The notes below the pieces were generated by a model that did not search any database, was not told where the DNA came from, and worked only from the letters and a program-made list of their open reading frames with translations. Below are positions 48,528-56,535 of a stretch of DNA of 64,000 bases, piece after piece. The DNA is from Hanleya hanleyi. Taxonomy: Eukaryota; Mollusca; Polyplacophora; Lepidopleurida; Hanleyidae. Location of the stretch: positions 1 through 64,000 of the forward strand of contig JAVTVY010016038.1 of the NCBI GenBank assembly GCA_036873755.1. The letters are read 5' to 3'. Numbering within the stretch: position 1 is the stretch's first letter; every line of letters starts with the position of its first letter. The position numbers and the translations under genes are program-made.

Positions 48528-48547
48528 CCAGCTCAAGGTCACGTGGA
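48528..48547. promoter_or_regulatory. Palindrome with CTCF-like core near the left tip
   Basis: GTGGCGCCAGGGGGCGCCAC is an 8-bp inverted repeat around AGGG and contains CCAGGGGGCGC, the core of the vertebrate CTCF motif. It is preserved in the right TIR. Binding is untested. Confidence 0.4.
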
Positions 48548-48689
48548 GGTCAAAAGTAGTTCCGGCAACCTGTAACCTTTGTATTCCTCCGCGGACAGAA
48601 AGTAGTCTCAGTGGGTTTTTCCCACAATGTCGTGGGTGATCAAATTCTCCGGCAATCTCCGGCAATCTTCAGGGGCGAGAGGGGTCCCT

Positions 48690-49790
48690 AGTGTACCGAT
48701 GGGGTCGTATGAGGTATCAATGTGAAGCATTCGTGAAGGGGCATCTGATGGGGTGGGTGTGGGGTTGAAATATCGTCAATCTGCGCATGCGCGGTGGATC
48801 AAGGGTATGGAAATAGACGTTTTGGGGTCTAGGGGAGCCACTAGTGGGTCGATGGAGTTGAGTGAAGTATCAATGTGAAACCTATGTGAAGGCGCATCTG
48901 ATGGACTGGGTGTGGGGTTGAAATATCGTCATTCTGCGCATGCGCGGTAGACCAAGGGTATGAAAATAGCCGTTTTGGGGTCTAGGTGAGCCACTAGTGG
49001 GTCGATGGAGTCGTATGAGGTATCCATGTGAAGCCTATGTGAGGGGGCATCCCACTGGGTGGATGTGGGGTCGGAATATCGTCATTCTGCGCATGCGCAA
49101 TAGACAAAGGGTATGAAAATAGACGTTTTGGGATCTAGGTGAGCCACTAATGAGCCGATGGAGTTGAGTGAGGTATCAATGTGAAGCCTAGGTGAGGGGG
49201 CATCCGATTGGACTAGTGTCTCGGCCGTTGTCCACATTCTGCGCATGCGCAGACAGGGAATTCTGGGAAAAGGGTGTGGACATAGACGTGTTAGGGTTTA
49301 GGTGAGCCCCTAATGATCCTATGGTGTCGTATGAGGTCTTATTTTGAAGCTCTCGTGAGGGAGCATCCGCTTGGGCTAGTGTGTCGCTCGTTGTCAATAG
49401 TCTGCGCGTGCGCAGTCTGGCCGTAGTATAGAAATAGACGTGTTGGGGTTTAGGTGGGCCACTAGTGGGCCGATGGGATCGAGTGAGGTATCCATGTAAA
49501 GCAGTCGTGAGGGAGTCTCCAACGGGCTGGGTGTGACGTGGAACTGACGTCATTCTGCGCATGCGCAGTAGAGAAAGTGTATGGAAATAGACGTGTTGCG
49601 GTCTAGGCGAGCTACTTTTGGGTCGATGGAGTCGAGTGAGGTGTCCATGTGAAGCCTATGTGAGGGAGCAACCGCCTGGAGTAGTGTCTCGGCCGTTGTT
49701 CACATTCTGCGCATGCGCAGACCGGGAATTGTGGGAAACGGACGTGGAAATAGACGTTTTGGGGTCTAGGTGGGCCACGAATGGTCCGAT
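48690..49790 (+). repeat. TIR array of seven ~152-bp units with NRF1-like palindrome
   Basis: CTGCGCATGCGC or close variants recur at about 48781, 48934, 49087, 49239, 49402, 49555 and 49709 (spacing 152-163 bp). Each is followed by ATGGAAATAGACGTnTTGGGGTCTAGG and GTCGATGGAGTCGnnTGAGGTATC. TGCGCATGCGCA is the perfect form of the NRF1 binding palindrome. Confidence 0.85.
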
Positions 49791-50453
49791 GGAGTCGAGT
49801 GAGGTATCAAAGTGAAGCATTCGTGAAGGGGCATCCAGTCATGGATGGGTGCATGTAAAATTAGGGGTATGACGTCACTTCCGGTTTGGGTGAATGGGGC
49901 GTGACCTGGGAACATGATAGGACATGTACTGACCTGTCTGTGGGGGTTTTCCCGCCAGAATTTCGCTGACGTCTGCGCCTGCATCCGGGTATGCATGAGG
50001 GTCTGTGTGTGAATGGGGTGTGACCTGGGAACATGATAGGAATGCATGTACTGACCTGTCTGTGGGGTTTTTCCCGGCCCCGGCCCGGCGCGCCCCGGCC
50101 GCATCGCGCGCGTGCGCGTCATCACCGGCAGTGCGCGGGTGAATGTCGGGTCAAGAGGTCAAAGGTCACATCCAGGTCAAAAGGTCCAAGGTCTCCCTTT
50201 CGGCAAGGTTCGGAGACAATGTTGCGGCATCGATATACAGAGCTTGAACCCCAAAAAGGGATTGTAAATTAACCTGGGAAGGATGGGCAGTTCCATTTGG
50301 ACCAATCAGCGGTCGAGAAAAAGAGCCAATGAGCGATCGATAAAAGAACCAATGGACGGGTACTAGAATTTCGCTCACGGCTGCGCCTACATCCGGGTAC
50401 TGGGATGCTTTCGCCTACGTCCGCGCCTACATCCGGGTACTTCTATGTAGGTG

Positions 50454-50460
50454 TATAAAA
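50454..50460 (+). promoter_or_regulatory. TATA box of the former polB promoter
   Basis: TATAAAA lies just inside the left TIR, 106 bp before the ATG of the polB scar. The leader between them is rich in CCTGCCTGACC-like words, as is the leader of the intact-length polB near 4300-4400 (- strand). Confidence 0.7.
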
Positions 50461-50559
50461 GTGGAAATGTTTAGGGCAATACTGCATTCATTGGCCTGCT
50501 TGACCTGACCAGCCTGAGCCTGCCTCACAAGGCTGAGCCTGCCTCACCGGAGCTATACC

Positions 50560-50604
50560 ATGAGACGTGGAGAAGATTTTCCAGGGGATCCTCCGGCGCG
50601 GTAA
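50560..50604 (+). pseudogene. polB: polB leader scar (14 codons)
   Basis: ATG followed by RRGEDFPGDPPAR and a stop. The PolB at 4283 begins TRGEDFPFDPAVPP, and the nucleotides ACGTGGAGAAGATTT agree. The remaining ~3.9 kb of polB is gone and unrelated sequence follows. This is direct evidence that the element once had polB here and lost it by internal deletion. Confidence 0.8.
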
Positions 50605-50711
50605 TCTTTGTTGTTCTTGTTGCTCTCTTTTTTGGACTAACCCATCAGAATAGTACGTATCACGGACTACACCCGTAGAGCTACGTCTAGGCACGCATAT
50701 GTGACATGGTC

Positions 50712-50718
50712 TATAAAA
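50712..50718 (+). promoter_or_regulatory. TATA box
   Basis: TATAAAA, 53 bp before the ATG at 50765. The spacing matches the other genes of the element. Confidence 0.6.
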
Positions 50719-50764
50719 CACGTCTCTCTGGATCCTACAACTCCATTCCTACGGTTTCAGAGCC

Positions 50765-50983
50765 ATGACGGACACCCGTCCCTATGCGACTCGCATTTTA
50801 CAGCATGCGACCGTGGTTAATTCGCTCACGGGCAGTGGTTCGGTCCATGTTTTCAGATGGCGACGACAACGAAGGGCGACGCCAGATCCTGAACGAGTTC
50901 ACAGAAGCGGTCCTCGACAGAGTGCACTCGATGGAGAGGTGTGCCATCACTCACCACTACTGGACTATGACAGCCATCCTTGA
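50765..50983 (+). CDS. Small hypothetical Polinton ORF
   Basis: First ATG after the TATA box at 50712; 72 residues (MTDTRPYATRILQH...). I do not recognise it. A second frame from 50784 stays open to 51461. It carries a hydrophobic stretch (LFGLVLVCALLTLALWHW) near 51030-51085, so a small membrane protein in that frame, or a frameshifted single gene across both, is possible. Neither option has family support, so the start and frame are uncertain. Confidence 0.35.
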   Translation: MTDTRPYATRILQHATVVNSLTGSGSVHVFRWRRQRRATPDPERVHRSGPRQSALDGEVCHHSPLLDYDSHP

Positions 50984-51097
50984 TGCTCGGGCTATGGACC
51001 ACGAGCGCTCACGCCGGAATCAGCCACGGCTCTTTGGCCTAGTCTTGGTCTGTGCCCTATTGACCCTGGCGCTGTGGCATTGGCAGTGGGACCTGAC

Positions 51098-51105
51098 TAT
51101 AAATA
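51098..51105 (+). promoter_or_regulatory. TATA module of paralog A
   Basis: TATAAATACGAGGGTCAG, 58 bp before the ATG at 51156. Nearly the same module is at 51669 (paralog B) and 13140. Confidence 0.75.
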
Positions 51106-51155
51106 CGAGGGTCAGACACAGTGTGCGTCATTCAACGATCGTCATTGGGTCAACC

Positions 51156-51635
51156 ATGTCACCAGTTCTACGAGCCATCCTTCCCCTTACACCCCGGGTG
51201 GGGTTACACGTATATGAAGATAAAGTCACCCTCGTGGAAGACCGTGGAGATGTTTGCTGGTCGCGCGCTGAGACCGTATCGAATTCGGATACGTTACACC
51301 GTGACGGCTGGACCAAATTTAAACGGGTGTTGAGCGGCGAGCTCGACGGACACCTCATCCACATAGACAATGCCATCTACGTACACAATGGACACTTCTT
51401 CCCACGCCTGGGCCGCAACCAAGACCCTACACGAGGCTTCACCCTAGACCCCGATCTGTGAACAGCCTTCGAGAAAGTGGTGCCTATCGTGGACCAGCTG
51501 TTTACACCGGACGAGCGGTCATCAGACGAGTTGGAGTGGGCTCGTGCCCTGAGAGAAGCGGCGGCAGAACCCAATGAACAAATGTCTAGCAATGAACCAG
51601 ACGACGATGCCATTGATTACCCGGCTACACTTTGA
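51156..51635 (+). pseudogene. Paralog A of a tandem hypothetical pair, internal stop
   Basis: The frame is 160 codons with one internal TGA at 51459-51461, at the place where paralog B has Trp (LDLW). Without that stop the length (159) matches paralog B (158). Shared blocks are LTPxVxLHVYxD, GWTKFKRVLSGELDG, LIH, and the acidic tail with DERSSDELEW. The start at 51156 is supported by the TATA module 58 bp upstream. No family is recognised with confidence. The layout of a short beta-rich part with EExGDxC followed by IxLxxxGWxxFK loosely recalls PC4-type ssDNA-binding proteins, which is a guess. Confidence 0.65.
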
Positions 51636-51668
51636 CCACCCGATCCTTTGATCTCACGGGGTTCTCCC

Positions 51669-51676
51669 TATAAATA
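51669..51676 (+). promoter_or_regulatory. TATA module of paralog B
   Basis: TATAAATACGAGAGACAG, 47 bp before the ATG at 51716. Confidence 0.75.
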
Positions 51677-51715
51677 CGAGAGACAGTCAAATCTTGTACC
51701 ATTCACGTACTGACC

Positions 51716-52192
51716 ATGACGGAGCATATAATACGGGCGTATCTCAGCTTGACCCCCGAGGTCTTCCTGCACGTTTATGCGGATACGGTCGATATCATGG
51801 AGGAGGTGGGAGACATCTGTGATGCGGACCTCACACAACCGTGCCCGGCTAACATTCGTCTGTCCCCAGAGGGCTGGACCAAATTCAAACGGGTGTTGTC
51901 TGGTGAACTGGACGGCGACCTCATCCACTTGTGTCACGATGTGTACATCCGACGCGGCCCTTTCTTTGCTCAATTGGCTCGGCTAGATGGGGGTACAGTG
52001 CATTTTACCCTTCACCTTGATCTATGGTCTGCATTGGAAGATGCCGTGGTAGATGTGGATCAAGTGCTTACGGAGGAAGATCGGTCATCAGACGAGTTGG
52101 ACTGGTCATTTACCATGGACACTGTGGAAGCCAACGAAGAAAATCAGAAAGAAACTCCGGCCCAAGATATACCCGTTATAAATAAACGATAG
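51716..52192 (+). CDS. Paralog B of the tandem hypothetical pair
   Basis: An intact 158-residue protein that is Trp-, Asp- and Glu-rich toward the C-terminus (SSDELDW, EANEENQKE), with a compact N-terminal part containing LHVYADTVDIMEEVGDIC and IRLSPEGWTKFKRVLSGELDG. It is clearly homologous to paralog A, so the pair arose by tandem duplication that included the promoter. No signal peptide or membrane segment is seen. The similarity to PC4-like ssDNA-binding folds is weak. Its last codons (GTTATAAATAAACGA) double as the TATA box of the integrase gene. Confidence 0.75.
   Translation: MTEHIIRAYLSLTPEVFLHVYADTVDIMEEVGDICDADLTQPCPANIRLSPEGWTKFKRVLSGELDGDLIHLCHDVYIRRGPFFAQLARLDGGTVHFTLHLDLWSALEDAVVDVDQVLTEEDRSSDELDWSFTMDTVEANEENQKETPAQDIPVINKR
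52177..52186 (+). promoter_or_regulatory. TATA box of the integrase gene
   Basis: TATAAATAAA lies inside the last codons of paralog B and 43 bp before the integrase ATG at 52220. Confidence 0.65.
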
Positions 52193-52219
52193 AGCCAGGG
52201 TCCATCATCATTTGTCACC

Positions 52220-53292
52220 ATGAAGCGCTGGGAGAAGGTGTTGGATAACTTATACTACAGTCCCGACAGTCCGGCGGCCTATAGTGCATTGTCGGCTCTC
52301 TATCGAGCGGCAAACCCCAGGGGATACACCGTGCCCAAGTCCGAGATTGGTTAAGAAAACAAGACACCTATACCTTACATCGATCTGTCCGTCGCCATTT
52401 TCTACGGAACCGGGTCATCGTGGGAGGAATAGATGCCCAGTGGCAAGCGGATTTGGTCGATATGAGCGCCTTTGCCAAACACAACGATGGGAATCGGTAT
52501 ATCTTGACGTGCATCAATATCCTATCGAAGTATGCGTGGGTGGTACCCATCCGGACGAAAACGGGGGCGAATCTCATAGCGGCGTTCAAAGACATCTTCA
52601 AGACCGGGCGCAAACCTTTGTATCTGCAAACCGACGAAGGCACGGAATTCCTCAACAGACCGTTCCAACAGTTCCTGAAAGCCCAGAAGGTGTTTTTCTT
52701 CCATACGTACAACGAGACCAAGGCTTCCGTGGTGGAAAGGTTCAACAGGACATTCAAAGGCCGCATGTATAAATATTTCACCTATAAGAATACAAGGCGG
52801 TACATCGATGTTCTCCCGAAACTGGTGAGGGGTTACAATCGAGCCTATCACCGGAGTATAGAGAGAGCCCCCATTACCGTGACCCAACGCAATGAAGCCC
52901 AAGTCCGCCGTGTCTTGTACCCCAGGCCATCGCAGCGAACGACGAAGGCGGTGTACAAGGTCGGGGACCCTGTACGGATCAGTAAAGTCAAGGGCAAGTT
53001 CGAGAAAAGTTACTTGCCCAACTGGAGCGATGAGCACTTCCTGATTAAACGGCGCCTACCCCGACAGCGGCGAGTCTATGAACTGGAAGATCTTCAAGGG
53101 GAACCGTTGCTAGGGACGTTTTACGAGACGGAATTACAGCCTGTCGTAAAAACACAGCAAGCCTACTACACGGTGGAGCAGATTTTGAAAACGGAACGTC
53201 GGCGTGGTAAACTATTTCATTTCGTCAAATGGCAAGGCTGGCCCAGTTCCTTCAATTCCTGGGTTGCTGCCAACCAGGTGAAACGACTATAA
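52220..53292 (+). pseudogene. Polinton integrase with chromodomain, frameshifted near the start
   Basis: This retroviral-type integrase inserts the element. The first 44 codons (MKRWEKVLDNLYYSPDSPAAYSAL) lie in one frame and end at TAA 52352-52354. The rest (from about 52345: WLRKQDTYTLHRSVRRHFL) is in the frame that stays open to 53292, so a 1-bp gain or 2-bp loss lies near 52345. The catalytic core shows D in WQADLVDM, D in TDEGTEF and E in VERFNRTF. The C-terminus is a chromodomain (YYTVEQILKTERRRGKLFHFVKW, then GWPSSFNSWV), which may guide target choice. The stop codon overlaps the next TATA box. Confidence 0.92.
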
Positions 53293-53293
53293 A
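53288..53293 (+). promoter_or_regulatory. TATA box of the membrane-protein gene
   Basis: TATAAA overlaps the integrase stop codon (TAA at 53290-53292) and lies 55 bp before the ATG at 53343. Confidence 0.65.
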
Positions 53294-53342
53294 GCCAGAC
53301 ACCACTACCGTCATCCTTCATTCCACGTTCGACCACGGTGCT

Positions 53343-53882
53343 ATGGACAAACAGCAGCTGCCTCTGAACACAGCGTCTCCCAAAACGCGCAAAGCGCAAG
53401 TGGGCTTTGTGGTGATAGTGCTAACCCTGCTGAATGTGTTGTATGGAGGTGTGTTTTACGACGTAGCCTATGTCAGCACGCTACTTAACCAACTGAGAAC
53501 ACCAGCCACCAGTCAAACCAGTCTACAGATAGCACCAGTCAACCCCGTATCGAGCCCAGTCACCACCACACCCCGTGTACAAGCCACGTCGAGCTCCACA
53601 CCAAGCTCCACACCTACACCAAGTACACCCACTACGTCTGAAAACCCACCGGATTTCATCCCTCACAGTGAACAGACAACGACGACCGACGTTGTACCCA
53701 CCACCACCACCACTCCAGTTCACTCGTACCAAATTTACAAGAGCGGGTTACCACGACAGCGGATACACCTCGAACCATGGACCCTCGGTGGCGGCATCCA
53801 TTCACTTGCGTCATCGCAGGACCGACTGATTCCGGCAAAACGCACTTCGTCAGGAAGCTCCTTCAACACGCCGACAGCATGA
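53343..53882 (+). CDS. Single-pass membrane protein with Thr/Ser/Pro stalk
   Basis: A 179-residue protein. I start it at 53343, not at the upstream ATG (53229), because of the TATA box at 53288 and because the earlier part lies inside the integrase chromodomain. Residues 1-19 are polar and basic (KTRKAQ), and 20-40 form one transmembrane helix (VGFVVIVLTLLNVLYGGVFY). The next ~110 residues are rich in Thr, Ser and Pro, as in a mucin-like stalk. The charge pattern suggests the N-terminus inside (type II). The last 106 bp overlap the ATPase gene in another frame. The family is unknown; a virion membrane or surface role is only an inference. Confidence 0.6.
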   Translation: MDKQQLPLNTASPKTRKAQVGFVVIVLTLLNVLYGGVFYDVAYVSTLLNQLRTPATSQTSLQIAPVNPVSSPVTTTPRVQATSSSTPSSTPTPSTPTTSENPPDFIPHSEQTTTTDVVPTTTTTPVHSYQIYKSGLPRQRIHLEPWTLGGGIHSLASSQDRLIPAKRTSSGSSFNTPTA

Positions 53883-54385
53883 TCACCCCACCCATTGCCC
53901 GAGTCGTGTGGTGTTACGGAGAATGGCAGGCAGCGTATGCAGCAATGCCCCACATCACGTTCGTGGAAGGCCTACCCAACCTGGCCGATTTGGAACCTGA
54001 CACCTTGGTGGTTCTGGATGATCTCATGGCGGAGACGGATGCGCGGGTCACCCAACTCTTTACCAAAGGCAGCCATCATCGACGGCTCAGCATCATCTAC
54101 ACTGTGCAGAATCTGTTCAGTAAAAACAAAGAACATCGGAATATCAGCTTAAATGCCCACTACCTGGTGGTCTTCAAAAACCCGAGAGATACCACTCAAC
54201 TGCTGCACCTGGCGAGACAGATGTATCCTGGCCGCACACCGTTTGCGTTGGAAGCCTTCAAAGATGCCACAACCCCTCAGCACGGGTATATGCTCTTCGA
54301 CCTCAAGCAAGCCACCCCCGATCACCTTCGACTACGGACTGGAATCTTTCCCGGAGAGACCCACCACGTTTACATGCAAAAATAA
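53777..54385 (+). CDS. Polinton genome-packaging ATPase
   Basis: A 202-residue A32-like ATPase of the FtsK/HerA superfamily, which pumps DNA into capsids. Walker A is AGPTDSGKT (residues 14-22) and Walker B is DTLVVLDDLM (about 75-84). A sensor-like TVQNLFSKN motif and HYLVVFKNPRD follow, as in Polinton and adintovirus homologs. The length is usual for the family. It is intact and overlaps the membrane-protein gene by 106 bp. An AATAAA follows 57 bp after the stop. Confidence 0.93.
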   Translation: MDPRWRHPFTCVIAGPTDSGKTHFVRKLLQHADSMITPPIARVVWCYGEWQAAYAAMPHITFVEGLPNLADLEPDTLVVLDDLMAETDARVTQLFTKGSHHRRLSIIYTVQNLFSKNKEHRNISLNAHYLVVFKNPRDTTQLLHLARQMYPGRTPFALEAFKDATTPQHGYMLFDLKQATPDHLRLRTGIFPGETHHVYMQK

Positions 54386-54441
54386 TGTAAACACACCCAC
54401 AGTGGCTCCCTCAGCTGGGGTGTGTGTGTTTGATGATGGGG

Positions 54442-54447
54442 ATAATA
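54442..54447 (+). promoter_or_regulatory. Poly(A) signal after the ATPase gene
   Basis: AATAAA followed by the GT-rich GACTTTGTCTCTGTTCTCTG. It probably ends the left transcription unit; an AT-rich TATA-like GATAAAAAG at 54499 precedes the next gene. Confidence 0.6.
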
Positions 54448-54539
54448 AAAAGAATTAATACCACAGCATGGTTGACTTTGTCTCTGTTCTCTGAAGTAGA
54501 TAAAAAGAGCAGAGTTGTGGGTTCTAGCATTAGTTGTAC

Positions 54540-54884
54540 ATGATGTCTGCGCGAGTACGGAAGCACGCTCCCACGCTCCGTGCATTGAAGACGGCCCCAC
54601 CCGAGTTGGTCCGAACCATTGTACGCGGTGCGGACCCTGACCTTGTACGCTGTCTGTGCGAGATCGGGTACAACCTGTTAAAAGGCAACGTACTACTGAC
54701 TCCGGCTCAGAAGACCAAGTTGGCCAAGCATAAGACAGGTCTCCGAACCCTAGTCCAGAAGCGGGTCCCTCAAACACAAAAGAAAAAGGTGCTACAGAAA
54801 GGCGGCTTTCTCGGGGCCATCTTAGCACCGTTGGCCGCTTCGGTGTTGGGTCCAGTATTGGGTGGACTCTTCGGCCGACAATGA
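54540..54884 (+). CDS. Small basic Polinton protein with Gly-rich hydrophobic tail
   Basis: 114 residues. An Arg/Lys-rich, helical N-terminal part contains LTPAQKTKLAKHKTGLRTL, then KKKVLQKGGFLGAILAPLAA and a Gly/Leu-rich tail. This KKxLLQxGGFL signature is common in a short Polinton/adintovirus protein, probably a virion component. I start at 54540 (MMSARV); the TATA-like GATAAAAAG is 41 bp upstream. The stop overlaps the next start by 4 bp (ATGA). Confidence 0.75.
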   Translation: MMSARVRKHAPTLRALKTAPPELVRTIVRGADPDLVRCLCEIGYNLLKGNVLLTPAQKTKLAKHKTGLRTLVQKRVPQTQKKKVLQKGGFLGAILAPLAASVLGPVLGGLFGRQ

Positions 54885-55615
54885 ACCACACGAAAAAAAT
54901 GGTCCTCGTCGAACCACGGTTCCTTCAAAACCTCCAATCGCCCTACCCTGTCCCACAAACGTTGAAGACCATAAACACCCTCGATGGAGAGATGCAACAG
55001 ATCTTACAAAGACCGGGGTTAAGCGACAGTGAGAAAGTTCAATGGTACAATGAGACGCTTCAACGGTACACGACGTTCATGGACCAATACAAAACCCTCT
55101 CTACCCCACCACCACCATCACCACGTGACATACCGCCGACCTCAGCACCGCTCCAACAGCCGCCATTACCAGGGGTATCACCCACAGCCCCACAGTGGGT
55201 GGAAGACGAAGTGCTGAAGAGTGTACCTGCATCGTTCAAGAAACAAGCTGGCCTGGTATTACAACGGATGAAACAAAATCCTAACATGACTTGGAATGAT
55301 AAAGGAGAACTACTGGTACAGAATCAGGTGGTCCCCGGGACCCACATGACGGATTTAGTGAATGACCTGATGCGTAAACGCAGGTCGCACACGGATCCTC
55401 GAGGATGGGAGGTCTTCGCTCAAGGCTTGAAAGACATGCATGTATCACAGGAATTGGTGGGGAACCCCCACCGCTGGGCCTTTATGCAGCGAACCCAGCA
55501 ATCGCCGAGTGGCCCACTACCTTCTTGGGAATCCGAATGGGAACCGGAGTCACCCCCAAAACACCACCACCACAACGGGCACCTTCTTTTCAGACCTTTA
55601 AAAAACCACCCTTGA
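54881..55615 (+). CDS. PY-like Polinton virion protein
   Basis: 244 residues. The middle contains VLKSVPASFKKQAGLVLQRM, then TWNDKGELLVQ, THMTDLVNDLMRKR, GWEVFAQGL and ELVGNPHRW, a block conserved in many Polintons. A Pro-rich linker (about 75-105) separates it from an N-terminal helix-rich part (LSDSEKVQWYNETLQRY). The C-terminus is Pro/His-rich. The function is not established; it is likely structural given the cluster with capsid genes. It overlaps the previous gene by 4 bp. Confidence 0.75.
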   Translation: MNHTKKMVLVEPRFLQNLQSPYPVPQTLKTINTLDGEMQQILQRPGLSDSEKVQWYNETLQRYTTFMDQYKTLSTPPPPSPRDIPPTSAPLQQPPLPGVSPTAPQWVEDEVLKSVPASFKKQAGLVLQRMKQNPNMTWNDKGELLVQNQVVPGTHMTDLVNDLMRKRRSHTDPRGWEVFAQGLKDMHVSQELVGNPHRWAFMQRTQQSPSGPLPSWESEWEPESPPKHHHHNGHLLFRPLKNHP

Positions 55616-55707
55616 TCAGGACACCCCACATCTCCAGAGCCGTGACACGTAGCAAGTCACCGCGATGAACACGACGCCGCACACAACCGCCCAAGGCCTG
55701 GAACACC

Positions 55708-55715
55708 TATTAAAA
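55708..55715 (+). promoter_or_regulatory. TATA-like box of the penton gene
   Basis: TATTAAAA, 39 bp before the ATG at 55747. Confidence 0.45.
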
Positions 55716-55746
55716 CCAACAGCAGCAGCAGGACAGCTCAGTCGCC

Positions 55747-56535
55747 ATGTTTTACCTCACCCTACCCAGTAACAGTTCGCTGGATGTGTTTCCTGACAAC
55801 ACCTTGGCCAAGTACGTGCCCCAGTTACCGCAACCGTTGCATTTACCTGGGCGCTGGGAATGTGGCCTCGTGGATATCCAATACCCTTACTCGTGGTACA
55901 ACGTGCGAGCCAATGAAGTGTGGTACGAGGCGACCTACGAAGGAAAAGACACCCGACTGACCCTCCCCGAAGGCCAATACGATACTCCCAAGGAGTTCAT
56001 GGGTGGGCTGTCAAGACTATTGCATTATAAGGCTCTACGGGAGGTGACAAATGTTTCAAAACCCATCAAAACCTATCCCTTCAAGAATCACGTGGACTTC
56101 GATTACAACGCACACAACGACAAGGCACAGATCATCCTCACCGCCAACGTGAGTGTCGTACTGAGTCCTATCCTACAGCAAATGCTGGGTTTCGATCTAC
56201 AGACGTTCGCTGGTCCCACCGAACACCATGGCGAGATGCCGATGGATATGAAGTCGGGTATGTACGGACTCTACGTCTGCTCGGACGTGGTGGACAACCA
56301 CATCGTGGGCGATATCAACACACCTCTGTTACGGGTGGTCCCCATTAAAAAGACGTATGGAGATCAAGTCACCCACAGTTTCACCCACATTCTCTACCTG
56401 CCCGTACGACAAACCGACATCAACACGATCACGGTGGATATAAGAGATGACACGGGACGACCGGTGGCATTCGAACGCGGGAAAGTGGTGCTGACACTTC
56501 ATTTTCGACAAGCACGTGCTCCCCACTTTGTATAA
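55747..56535 (+). CDS. Minor capsid (penton) protein
   Basis: 262 residues, intact. The N-terminus has the family signature FYLTLPSNSSLDVFPDNTLAKYVPQLPQPLHLPGRWECGL in shortened form: SNSS, PDNT, LPGRWE and the YPYSWYNV block. The body fits the single jelly-roll penton that occupies the five-fold vertices of Polinton-like capsids. Overlaps the next gene by one base (TAATG). Confidence 0.9.
   Translation: MFYLTLPSNSSLDVFPDNTLAKYVPQLPQPLHLPGRWECGLVDIQYPYSWYNVRANEVWYEATYEGKDTRLTLPEGQYDTPKEFMGGLSRLLHYKALREVTNVSKPIKTYPFKNHVDFDYNAHNDKAQIILTANVSVVLSPILQQMLGFDLQTFAGPTEHHGEMPMDMKSGMYGLYVCSDVVDNHIVGDINTPLLRVVPIKKTYGDQVTHSFTHILYLPVRQTDINTITVDIRDDTGRPVAFERGKVVLTLHFRQARAPHFV

Larger units (their letters stand above)
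48393..50437 (+). repeat. Left terminal inverted repeat of the Polinton
   Basis: About 2.04 kb, matching 59270-61302 inverted with few mismatches. From the tip inward: an inverted repeat GTGGCGCC-AGGG-GGCGCCAC; seven units of about 152 bp each with TCTGCGCATGCGC; two copies of a block with GTGACCTGGGAACATGATAGG; a GC-rich tract (50068-50130); an AGGTCAAAGGTCA direct repeat; and two CGCCTACATCCGGGTAC words. The open frames are translations of the repeats. Confidence 0.93.

Noticed and set aside
48690..50130. Several ORFs of 60-120 residues in the TIRs on both strands
   Set aside because: They recur in phase with the 152-bp units and change frame with unit indels, so they are repeat translations.
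52420..53292. Integrase as an intact gene starting at 52420
   Set aside because: That position is GTG, and conserved integrase sequence continues upstream of it in the same frame without an ATG. The real start is at 52220 in another frame.
54370..54891. A 173-residue ORF on the - strand opposite the small basic protein gene
   Set aside because: It is antisense to a recognised Polinton gene and spans the poly(A) signal; no homology motif is seen.
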